DNA of 5,253 nucleotides from Frankia sp. (lineage in GTDB: Bacteria > Actinomycetota > Actinomycetes > Frankiales > Frankiaceae), in NCBI GenBank assembly GCA_019689615.1, contig JADGHD010000384.1:1-5253 (forward strand), written 5' to 3'. The notes beneath the pieces were generated by a model that was given only the letters and a program-made list of their open reading frames with translations, did no database searches and was not told where the DNA came from. The position numbers and the translations under genes are program-made. Numbering within the stretch: the first letter of the stretch is position 1; every line of letters starts with the position of its first letter. Below are positions 1-5,253 of this stretch, one piece after another.

Positions 1-13
1 ACCCCCCGCCCCC

Positions 14-47
14 CCCGGGCCCGGGCGCCCCCCGCCCGGCCGGGCGG
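14..47. repeat. GC-only palindromes at the window edge, possible hairpin or terminator
   Basis: Two perfect palindromes lie in an almost A/T-free stretch: 14-25 (CCCGGGCCCGGG) and 32-47 (CCGCCCGGCCGGGCGG). The second can fold as a 6-bp stem with a 4-base loop. Actinobacterial terminators often lack a U-tract, so this could end a gene lying to the left of the window, on whichever strand. It could also be chance, because palindromes are common in sequence made only of G and C. No promoter-like bases are visible here. Confidence 0.35.
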
Positions 48-191
48 CCGGCGCGCACGCCTGACCCGCGGCGCTGGCCCCGGTGGGCACGCCGGTCCCG
101 CCCGCGCGACTGGCCGGTCCCCCGGGGCCGGCGGCGCCGTCCGCACCAGCCCCGCCGGCGCGCCCGCCACCGGGCCGCCGGGCCGCTCGTC

Positions 192-1439
192 GTGGTCTGC
201 CTGCTGGCCGCCGCCACCCTGGCCGCCTGCGCGAGCGCGCAGACCACCGACGAGACCGGCGCGACCGGTGGCTGCCGGGCTCCCGGGGTCAGCGGCGACC
301 GGATCCGGCTCGGCCTGCTCTACCCGGACACAGGCAACGCGGCGTCGCTGTTCGGGCCGTTCCGCGCCGGGGTCACCGCCCGCCTGGGTGTCGCGAACGC
401 CGAGGGCGGGGTCCACGGGCGCGAGCTGGAGTACACCTGGCGGGACGACACCTCGCGGCCGGAGGCGAACCTGGTCGCCGCGCGGGCCCTGGTCGAGCAG
501 GACGAGGTGTTCGCGATCCTCGAGTCGACCTCCGCGGCCAGCGGATCGGCCGCCTACCTGCACCAGCGCGGGGTCCCGGTGGTCGGGGCGTCGGTGGAGG
601 AGCCCTGGACCGTCTACGACAACATGTTCAGCTACTCCAACCTGTTCTCCGGGACGACCGCGATCAGCACCTACGGCGACTTCGTCGCCAGCCTCGGCGG
701 ACAGCGGGCGGTGGTCGTCTACACCTCGCTCTCCGAGACGTCACTGGCGTTCGCCCGCACGCTGCGCGAAAGCCTCCAGGTGGCCGGAATCCAGGTGGTC
801 GAGTCCATCGACTCGACCGCGCCGCTGAACATCCCCGCGCTGGGCGCGCGGATCCGGGCGACGGGCGCCGACGTGCTGGTCGGCGCGGTGACCGGGACCA
901 CCTTCGGTCAGGTCGTGCTGGCGGCGCTCGGCGCGGAGGTGGACCTGAAGGTGATCCTCTCCCCCGCCGGCTACGACGAGCGGATGCTCGACCTGTTCAA
1001 GACGGTCATCGCCGGGACGTACTTCTCCGTCGACTTCGTGCCGTTCGAGGCGAACCTGCCGGCCCACCAGCGGTACCTGGACGCGATGCTGCGCTACGCG
1101 CCGGAGACCCGACCGGCCAGGCAGCAGGCGGCACTTATCGGCTGGATCTCCGCGGACATCCTGATCCGCGGGCTCGAGGAGGCCGGGCCCTGCCCGAGCC
1201 AGGCCGGCTTCATCGAGGCGCTGCGCTCCGTCAGCGGCTACGACGCGGACGGCCTGCTGCCGGCGCCGATCGACTTCCGGGCGGACTTCGGCCAGCTCAC
1301 CCGATGCCTCACGTTCGTCCGGGTCTCCGCCGACGGCACCGCCTTCGAGCTCGTCGAGCCCGCCCCGCGCTGCGGCGAGCCGGTGGCCGTCGCCGGCTCC
1401 CCGCCCGACCGGGCGAGCACGAGCGCCAGCGCTGGCTGA
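192..1439 (+). CDS. ABC transporter substrate-binding lipoprotein, Leu/Ile/Val (type 1 PBP) family
   Basis: This is the extracytoplasmic ligand receptor of an ABC importer, tethered to the outer face of the membrane by a lipid. From the GTG at 192 the product is 415 residues. It has a short hydrophobic segment, a lipobox L10-A11-A12-C13, a Thr/Gly-rich linker, and then a type 1 binding-protein fold (about residues 36-385). The fold opens with IRLGLLYPDTGNAA and continues through a VEQDEVFAILEST strand and GVPVVGAS, all typical of the Peripla_BP_6 family. The usual ligands are branched-chain amino acids, amides or urea; the sequence does not say which. Four cysteines in the mature part (28, 334, 372, 394) could form disulfides. 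The start is weak: no Shine-Dalgarno is visible, the GTG start leaves no positively charged n-region, and the frame is open back to base 3 without ATG, GTG or TTG. Read through, the upstream codons would supply a basic leader (HRAAGPLVV). No permease or ATPase genes are adjacent. The family call is firm; the start and ligand are not. Confidence 0.88.
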   Translation: MVCLLAAATLAACASAQTTDETGATGGCRAPGVSGDRIRLGLLYPDTGNAASLFGPFRAGVTARLGVANAEGGVHGRELEYTWRDDTSRPEANLVAARALVEQDEVFAILESTSAASGSAAYLHQRGVPVVGASVEEPWTVYDNMFSYSNLFSGTTAISTYGDFVASLGGQRAVVVYTSLSETSLAFARTLRESLQVAGIQVVESIDSTAPLNIPALGARIRATGADVLVGAVTGTTFGQVVLAALGAEVDLKVILSPAGYDERMLDLFKTVIAGTYFSVDFVPFEANLPAHQRYLDAMLRYAPETRPARQQAALIGWISADILIRGLEEAGPCPSQAGFIEALRSVSGYDADGLLPAPIDFRADFGQLTRCLTFVRVSADGTAFELVEPAPRCGEPVAVAGSPPDRASTSASAG

Positions 1440-1506
1440 ACAACCAGCACCGACGCGCCGCCACCGATCAACCGCGCACAGAACAATAGGCGGCCAAGTC
1501 CTCGCC

Positions 1507-1544
1507 GTAACGCCCACGAAATGGTTGGGACATGATCCTGGAAC
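1507..1544 (+). promoter_or_regulatory. Two-part GlnR-box-like operator upstream of amt
   Basis: Four 5-mers sit at the regular 11-base step expected of the actinobacterial GlnR operator (gTnAc-n6-GaAAc, repeated): GTAAC at 1507, GAAAT at 1518, GACAT at 1529 and GGAAC at 1540. The first half-site matches all its fixed positions. The second and fourth match four of five. The third is poor, with two of four. GlnR is the OmpR-type nitrogen regulator of actinobacteria, and amtB is a classical target in Streptomyces. The site lies 123 bases before the amt start codon and points towards it, which suggests activation under nitrogen limitation. No convincing -10 element could be assigned between it and the gene. 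Confidence 0.65.
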
Positions 1545-1654
1545 GGCGTGTGGCCACCCTGCCGTGCAGAGGCCCCCGGGAGACGCGCGGCTACCGGCCG
1601 CGACCCGCCCGTCAGCGCAGCGCCACCCGAGGGCGGCCCCCTCACTCTCCCCCT

Positions 1655-1661
1655 GGACAGG
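1655..1661 (+). promoter_or_regulatory. Ribosome binding site that sets the amt start
   Basis: GGACAGG lies six bases before the ATG at 1668. It is an imperfect Shine-Dalgarno, but its spacing favours this ATG over the upstream in-frame GTG at 1548. Starting at 1548 would add 40 proline- and arginine-rich residues with no Amt-family character. Confidence 0.5.
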
Positions 1662-1667
1662 CGCGAC

Positions 1668-2912
1668 ATGCCGTTCAACGCCAGCACGCTCGACAGCGGT
1701 AACACCGCGTGGGTGCTCGCCTCCGCGGCGCTCGTCCTCCTGATGACACCCGGGCTCGCGTTCTTCTATGGCGGGATGGTCCGGGTACAGCACGTGCTCG
1801 GCATGCTCATGCAGCACTTCTTCTGCATGGGGATCGTCAGCCTGCTGTGGGTGCTGTGCGGGTACTCCATCGCGTTCGGCGGCGACAACTCCGTGATCGG
1901 CGGGCTGCACTTCGCCGGGCTCCAGCATCTGGGCGAACGGGTGCCCGGCTACACCGGCGATGCTGCGCAGACCATCCCGCCGATCGTGTTCGCCTGCTTC
2001 CAGCTGATGTTCGCGATCATCACGCCGGCGCTGATCACCGGTGGCACCGCGGACCGCTTCCGGTTCGGCCCGTTCGCGACGTTCGTGATCCTGTGGTCGC
2101 TGGTGGTGTACGCACCGGTGGCGCACTGGGTCTTCTCCCCCACCGGCTGGCTGTTCGAGCACGGGGCCGAGGACTTCGCCGGTGGCACCGTCGTGCACGC
2201 CAACGCCGGCGCGGCCGCGATCGCGATGGCGATCGTGCTCGGCCGCCGCCGCGGCTGGCCCGGCGGCAACTTCCGCCCGCACAACGTGCCGTTCGTGCTC
2301 CTCGGCGCCGGGCTGCTCTGGTTCGGCTGGTTCGGGTTCAACGCGGGCTCGGCGCTGGGGGCCAACGAGCTGGCCGGCTTCGCCTTCATGAACACGAACA
2401 CCGCGGCTGCCTGCGCACTGCTTGGCTGGATCGCCCTGGAGAAGCTGCGGGACGGCCACGCCACCACGCTCGGCGCCGCCTCGGGCGCGGTCGCCGGGCT
2501 GGTGGCGATCACCCCGGCCGCCGGCTACGTCACCCCGCTCGGCGCGGTCGCCATCGGCTTCATCGCCGGCGGGGTCTGCGCGTCGGTCACCGGGCTCAAG
2601 GGCAAGGTCGGCATCGACGACGCGCTCGACGTCGGCGCGGTCCACCTGGTCGGCGGGGGCCTGGGCGCCCTGCTCATCGGCCTGTGGGGCTCGGCGGACA
2701 CGGGCGGCGCCGACGGCGTGTTCTACGGCGGCGGCTTCGAGCTGCTGGGCAGGCAGGCGGTCGCGGTCGGCGCGGTCGTGCTCTACTCCTTCGTCGCCAC
2801 CCTGATCATCGGCGTGCTGATCCGGATGTTCGTCCGCCCCCGGCTGTCGGTGGACGAGGAACGCGAGGGCATGGACCTCGCGCTGCACGGCGAGCGCGCC
2901 TACGACTTCTGA
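1668..2912 (+). CDS. amt: Ammonium channel/transporter (Amt/MEP/Rh family)
   Basis: This 414-residue membrane protein belongs to the trimeric ammonium channels that bring ammonium into the cell. About eleven membrane helices can be traced, from residues 11-33 through 363-388, giving the standard outside N-terminus and cytoplasmic C-terminus. By motif alignment with E. coli AmtB, the twin pore histidines are H177 (DFAGGTVVH) and H326 (DVGAVH), the structural aspartate is D169, the phenylalanine gate is F115 and F224, and the recruitment-site serine is S228 (WFGFNAGS). The position of AmtB Trp148 is F156 here (AHWVF), a form I recall in mycobacterial Amt proteins. The cytoplasmic tail keeps the EEREGMDLALHGERAY region, the kind of tail that PII (GlnK) proteins bind to close the channel. 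No glnK gene follows, because the next gene converges on it after 66 bases. A GlnR-like operator upstream suggests nitrogen control. The start was chosen from the RBS and from the conserved N-terminal DSGNTAW segment. Confidence 0.96.
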   Translation: MPFNASTLDSGNTAWVLASAALVLLMTPGLAFFYGGMVRVQHVLGMLMQHFFCMGIVSLLWVLCGYSIAFGGDNSVIGGLHFAGLQHLGERVPGYTGDAAQTIPPIVFACFQLMFAIITPALITGGTADRFRFGPFATFVILWSLVVYAPVAHWVFSPTGWLFEHGAEDFAGGTVVHANAGAAAIAMAIVLGRRRGWPGGNFRPHNVPFVLLGAGLLWFGWFGFNAGSALGANELAGFAFMNTNTAAACALLGWIALEKLRDGHATTLGAASGAVAGLVAITPAAGYVTPLGAVAIGFIAGGVCASVTGLKGKVGIDDALDVGAVHLVGGGLGALLIGLWGSADTGGADGVFYGGGFELLGRQAVAVGAVVLYSFVATLIIGVLIRMFVRPRLSVDEEREGMDLALHGERAYDF

Positions 2913-2914
2913 CC

Positions 2915-2942
2915 GCCGGTCCTCGCCGGCCGCTGGCCGAGG
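2915..2942. terminator. Overlapping hairpins between converging genes, candidate terminator
   Basis: The 66-base gap between the amt stop and the stop of the converging Rdx gene holds two alternative stems that share bases. One is GCCGG (2915-2919) with CCGGC (2926-2930) around a 6-base loop. The other is CCTC plus GGCC (2921-2931, with a 3-base bulge) pairing with GGCC plus GAGG (2935-2942) around the loop GCT. There is no T-run on either side, which is common for actinobacterial terminators. The location, between two 3' ends, is the main support. Confidence 0.4.
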
Positions 2943-2978
2943 CGGGCGGGCAGCGCCGCCGCGCCGGGCCGGGCTGGC

Positions 2979-3332
2979 TCAGCGGTCGACGTGACCGAGC
3001 GGGCGGCCGGGCGCGACATGGTCGCGCACCACCCGCTTCACCGCCGTCGGCTCGGGGAAGCCGTGCTCCCGCCGGTCCCAGACCACCGCGTCGTCGACCC
3101 GGACCCGGAACACCCCACCGGTGCCCGGTACCAGGGCGACCGAGCGGACGTCGCCCTCGAACGTGGACAGCAGCTCCTGCGCCAGCCAGGCGGCCCGGGC
3201 CAGCCAGCGACACCGGGTGCAGTACTCGATCTCCACCCGCGGCCGCTGTTCGGCGGGCCGCGTCACCGGGCTGGCCGCTGCCTCGTCGGCGCCGGGCGGC
3301 GGCTCGGCCGGCGCGGGCTGTGCGGACGACAC
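2979..3332 (-). CDS. SelW/Rdx-family thioredoxin-fold protein with CxxC motif
   Basis: This is a small cytoplasmic protein of the Rdx (SelT/SelW/SelH) family, whose members have a thioredoxin-like fold and a CxxC or CxxU redox motif. Their cellular partners in bacteria are largely unknown. From the GTG at 3332 it has 117 residues. Residues 1-31 are Pro/Ala-rich and low in complexity. The family core runs from about 33: VEIEYCTRCRWLARAAWLAQ, with C38 and C41 as the CxxC pair, then VALVPGTGGVFRVRVD and the C-terminal GRPLGH. Cysteine rather than selenocysteine is used. The start is uncertain: in-frame GTG codons at 3266 (95 residues) and 3236 (85 residues) would remove most or all of the atypical leader, and none of the three has a good Shine-Dalgarno. 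It starts 11 bases after the SGNH hydrolase stop, so co-transcription is likely. Family assignment is confident; the biological role is unknown. Confidence 0.88.
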   Translation of the reverse strand: MSSAQPAPAEPPPGADEAAASPVTRPAEQRPRVEIEYCTRCRWLARAAWLAQELLSTFEGDVRSVALVPGTGGVFRVRVDDAVVWDRREHGFPEPTAVKRVVRDHVAPGRPLGHVDR

Positions 3333-3343
3333 GCCTGGTGACG

Positions 3344-4576
3344 CTACCCGCCCGGGACGCCACCGGCGCCGGCGGCGCCGGCGGCGACCGGTGCCGGGAA
3401 CCCGACGGTGATCACCACCTCCGGGCCGGGCTTGCCGATCATGCGGCCCTTGGCGGGGACGACCCGGTAGGCCATGGTCACGCCGGGGGGCAGCTCGCCG
3501 CTGGTCCACTGGTAGCCGGCGACCGAGGCCGGTGCCCGGGCGAACGTGCGCTCGCCAGCGCTGACCGACCGCTGCTCGACGATGTACTGGGTGGCGCCCG
3601 GCGTCGCCGGCCAGGCGAGGCGTACCCGGGTGGGGCCGTCCGGGACGGCGGTGGGCGCGCGGCCAGTGCCCGGCCAGGAGATCCCGCTCGCCACCGGCCC
3701 GTACGGCTCGCCGATCCCGAGGCCGGCGAGCGCGTCGGCGAAGCCGCGGGCGATCAGCACCTCGCCGTCCGGCGTGGGGTGCGAGCCGTCCCAGGCGTGC
3801 ACGAACGGGTTCCAGCCCTCGTCGGTGCGGGCGACCAGGACCCGTGAGGCGGCCGTCGACCAGCTCGGCGCGGTGGCGTCGAGGAGCTTGTTGAACTCCG
3901 GCGCTCCGGGCAGGTTGAACTCGTTGGTCGAGAAGTCGGCCCTGGTCAGGACGTGGCCGACGATGAAGGTGATGTCGGGGTTCGCGGCGCGGGCGGTGTC
4001 GATCACCCGGCGCAGCACCGCGATGGTGTCCGGCGGGTTCGTGTAGTAGCTCAGGTCGTTGGCGCCGGCGGCGAACAGGATGACGTCCGCGGGGATCCGG
4101 CGCAGCACGTCGCCCAGGTCGAGCTGGTCCTTGATCGAGATTCCCCAGCGGGCATGGTGCTCCCGGTCGAAGTCCGGGTCGGGATAGTCCAGGGAGCCGC
4201 CGACGTCGGCGACGTTGTCCCACAGGTCCGCACGGTCGCCGACGAAGTCGACCCGCCCGGGCGCCGTGCGTTCCAGGTGCTTGGCCAGCCGGTAGCGCCA
4301 GGTGTAGTCGCCGGCCGACTCGTGGGTGATCGAGTCGCCCACGATCATGATCCGGACGGGTGGCGGGGCGCTCGTGGCCGGCGGGTCCACGGCGGCGCCG
4401 ACACCCTCGGCGCCCCCGCCGCAGGCCACGGCCAACAGCAACAGCCCGCCGACGAGCAGCCGCGCCAACGGCCGCCCGGCGGCGCGCGGCCGGGCCAGGC
4501 GGCGCCCAGCTGGCCAGACCCCGCGCTCGGCGACCCTGGTCGCGCGCCTGCCGGTGAGCATCCCCCGGCTGTCCAC
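3344..4576 (-). CDS. SGNH/GDSL-family hydrolase, lipoprotein, with C-terminal fibronectin-III-like module
   Basis: This is a predicted secreted lipid-anchored esterase or acylhydrolase of 410 residues. Residues 1-40 are arginine-rich, followed by a hydrophobic stretch (41-51) ending in A49-V50-A51-C52, a lipobox with alanine instead of the usual leucine at -3. The SGNH domain spans about 74-290. It has the catalytic serine S82 in VGDSIT (block I), G145 in RWGIS (likely block II), N173 in GANDLSYY (block III), and D263/H266 in DGSHPTPDG (block V), so the active site looks intact. Residues about 313-392 resemble a fibronectin type III domain (TRVRLAWPATPGATQYIVEQ, then AYRVVPAKG). The end is an Ala/Gly tail. 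The substrate is unknown; acetylated cell-wall or environmental polysaccharide is a possibility by family analogy only. The GTG at 4576 is used; an ATG at 4561 (residue 6) is an equally plausible start. It lies 10 bases after the DUF456 gene and 11 before the Rdx gene. Confidence 0.9.
   Translation of the reverse strand: MDSRGMLTGRRATRVAERGVWPAGRRLARPRAAGRPLARLLVGGLLLLAVACGGGAEGVGAAVDPPATSAPPPVRIMIVGDSITHESAGDYTWRYRLAKHLERTAPGRVDFVGDRADLWDNVADVGGSLDYPDPDFDREHHARWGISIKDQLDLGDVLRRIPADVILFAAGANDLSYYTNPPDTIAVLRRVIDTARAANPDITFIVGHVLTRADFSTNEFNLPGAPEFNKLLDATAPSWSTAASRVLVARTDEGWNPFVHAWDGSHPTPDGEVLIARGFADALAGLGIGEPYGPVASGISWPGTGRAPTAVPDGPTRVRLAWPATPGATQYIVEQRSVSAGERTFARAPASVAGYQWTSGELPPGVTMAYRVVPAKGRMIGKPGPEVVITVGFPAPVAAGAAGAGGVPGG
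3365..3385 (-). repeat. 9-base tandem repeat coding the Ala/Gly tail of the SGNH hydrolase
   Basis: The unit GGCGCCGGC occurs at 3365-3373 and 3374-3382 and begins a third time. It encodes the alternating Ala/Ala/Gly tail at residues about 398-405. Flanking inverted arms CACCGG (3361-3366) and CCGGTG (3388-3393) could close a hairpin over it, just before the stop codon and the downstream Rdx gene. It is a possible slippage site or simple low-complexity coding sequence. Confidence 0.5.
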
Positions 4577-4586
4577 TGCCCGGAAG

Positions 4587-5060
4587 CTAGAACACGAGCG
4601 CGCCGGCCAGCCAGGCGAGGGCGGCCGCGACGCCCGCGACGATCTCGATCAGCAGCCCGATGCCGAAGGCGAGCAGCGCCGCCCAGGTCGACCCCCAGGC
4701 CGCCCGCCAGTCGCCCTTGAGCCGCACGACCTCGGCCAGGTAGATCCCGAGCACCCCGCCGACGACCAGCCCGACGACCGGGATCAGGAAGAACCCGGCG
4801 ATCGCGCCGATCACGCCGACCAGCAGGGTGGTCCACGGCGCGCCGCGGTTCGCCGTCGCCCGCGCCGGCAGCACGTACTTCGCCACCATGCCCAGCACGA
4901 CGAGGGCGGCCATCACCGCGAAGACGGCCCAGCGCGCCCCGCCGCCGTCGGCGATCGTCCACCACAGGCCAGCGGCCAGCACCAGGATGAGCCCCGGCAG
5001 GACCGGGAGCACGGTCCCCACGATCCCCACGGCCAGCACCAGGCCGACCAGCAGGTGCAT
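4587..5060 (-). CDS. DUF456 family membrane protein
   Basis: This is a 157-residue integral membrane protein of unknown function. Hydrophobic segments cover about residues 1-34, 44-62, 77-110 and 126-154; the first and third are long enough to be re-entrant or paired helices. The opening GIVGTVLPVLPG and the later IPVVGLVVGGVLGIYLAE match the glycine/proline-rich repeats that define DUF456. The ATG at 5060 was chosen because the family starts with this hydrophobic segment. The same frame extends to 5237, but that leader is Arg/Pro/Ala-rich with no family character. A strong-looking GGAGGT lies at 5078-5083, 17 bases upstream of the ATG, which is farther than ideal. The gene heads a probable three-gene transcript, with the SGNH hydrolase gene 10 bases downstream. 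No enzymatic motif is visible, so no function is proposed. Confidence 0.85.
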   Translation of the reverse strand: MHLLVGLVLAVGIVGTVLPVLPGLILVLAAGLWWTIADGGGARWAVFAVMAALVVLGMVAKYVLPARATANRGAPWTTLLVGVIGAIAGFFLIPVVGLVVGGVLGIYLAEVVRLKGDWRAAWGSTWAALLAFGIGLLIEIVAGVAAALAWLAGALVF

Positions 5061-5227
5061 CTCGAAACTGATCGCCCACCTCCAGGCGGACCGGACCACG
5101 GGACCCGCGGCCACGCTATCGGTCGGTGCCCCGGCTTGGGGATCCGGGGGCTGCCATGCCGGCCGCGCGCGGGTTCCCGCACCGGCGGCCAGCGGGCGCG
5201 CACCGGCCGCGCGGCGCCATGAGCCCA

Positions 5228-5253
5228 GCCGCGCCACCCCGGCCGCGCCACCC
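5228..5253. repeat. Two copies of a 12-base direct repeat at the right window edge
   Basis: GCCGCGCCACCC occurs at 5228-5239 and again at 5242-5253, a 14-base period cut by the window end. Further copies may lie outside. In such GC-rich sequence this may be simple low complexity. No gene in the window clearly covers it if the DUF456 protein starts at 5060. Confidence 0.4.

Noticed and set aside
21..36. Possible twin-arginine export signals in the SGNH hydrolase leader
   Set aside because: RR pairs are present, but the surrounding residues do not match the S/T-R-R-x-F-L-K pattern, and arginine is frequent in this leader by composition.
1457..1495. GCCGCC and GGCGGC as a possible terminator stem after the binding-protein gene
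   Set aside because: The arms are short and separated by a long loop, which is expected by chance at this GC content.
1548..1667. A 40-residue N-terminal extension of Amt from an upstream GTG
   Set aside because: The residues are Pro/Arg/Ala-rich with no hydrophobic character. The ATG at 1668 has an RBS and leads directly into the conserved family N-terminus.
741..2888. A 715-codon minus-strand open frame lying across the binding-protein and amt genes
   Set aside because: It is antisense to two recognisable genes. Its product is rich in Arg, Asp, Glu, Gln and His with no domain, as expected from the complement of GC-rich coding sequence.
1709..3847. A 712-codon plus-strand open frame overlapping amt and the minus-strand genes
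   Set aside because: It is an out-of-frame shadow of amt, then antisense to the Rdx and SGNH genes. The product is Arg/Pro/Ala-rich with no motifs.
2979..4223. A 414-codon minus-strand open frame containing the Rdx protein at its end
   Set aside because: Only the last ~117 codons have family similarity. The rest is an alternate frame of the SGNH hydrolase and is Arg/Gly/Pro-rich.
5113..5118. A minus-strand TAGCGT that fits a TAnnnT -10 pattern upstream of the DUF456 gene
   Set aside because: No acceptable -35 element was found at the right distance, and a six-base match alone is too weak to list as a promoter.

Overview
The window looks like chromosomal DNA from a very GC-rich actinobacterium. 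The codons favour G or C at the third position, GTG starts are likely, two lipoproteins carry long arginine-rich leaders, and an actinobacterial GlnR-type operator precedes the ammonium channel gene. The gene content would suit Frankia or a relative, but that genus is a guess from general resemblance and was not tested.

Layout. Bases 1-60 are almost pure G+C (58 of 60) and hold two perfect palindromes. A plus-strand gene ending at 1439 encodes a Leu/Ile/Val-type (periplasmic binding protein type 1) lipoprotein; its start is unresolved because the frame stays open to the window edge without a good start codon. A 228-base gap follows, with a two-part GlnR-like operator at 1507-1544. The plus-strand ammonium channel gene (amt) runs 1668-2912. 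A 66-base gap with overlapping hairpins then separates it from a converging minus-strand set, read right to left: a DUF456 membrane protein (5060-4587), an SGNH/GDSL-hydrolase lipoprotein with a C-terminal fibronectin-III-like module (4576-3344), and a small SelW/Rdx-family thioredoxin-fold protein (3332-2979). Those three genes are 10 and 11 bases apart and probably form one transcript.

How they may work together. The plus-strand half suggests nitrogen acquisition: Amt moves ammonium and keeps the C-terminal tail that PII proteins bind, and the operator suggests induction under nitrogen limitation. The binding-protein gene has no permease or ATPase genes beside it here, so its ligand and partners are unknown. 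The minus-strand trio combines a membrane protein, a surface hydrolase and a redox-fold protein. Their spacing supports co-expression, but no shared function is established. I found no RNA gene, CRISPR array, transposase or phage gene, and no complete new system. The most informative non-coding signal is the GlnR-like operator.
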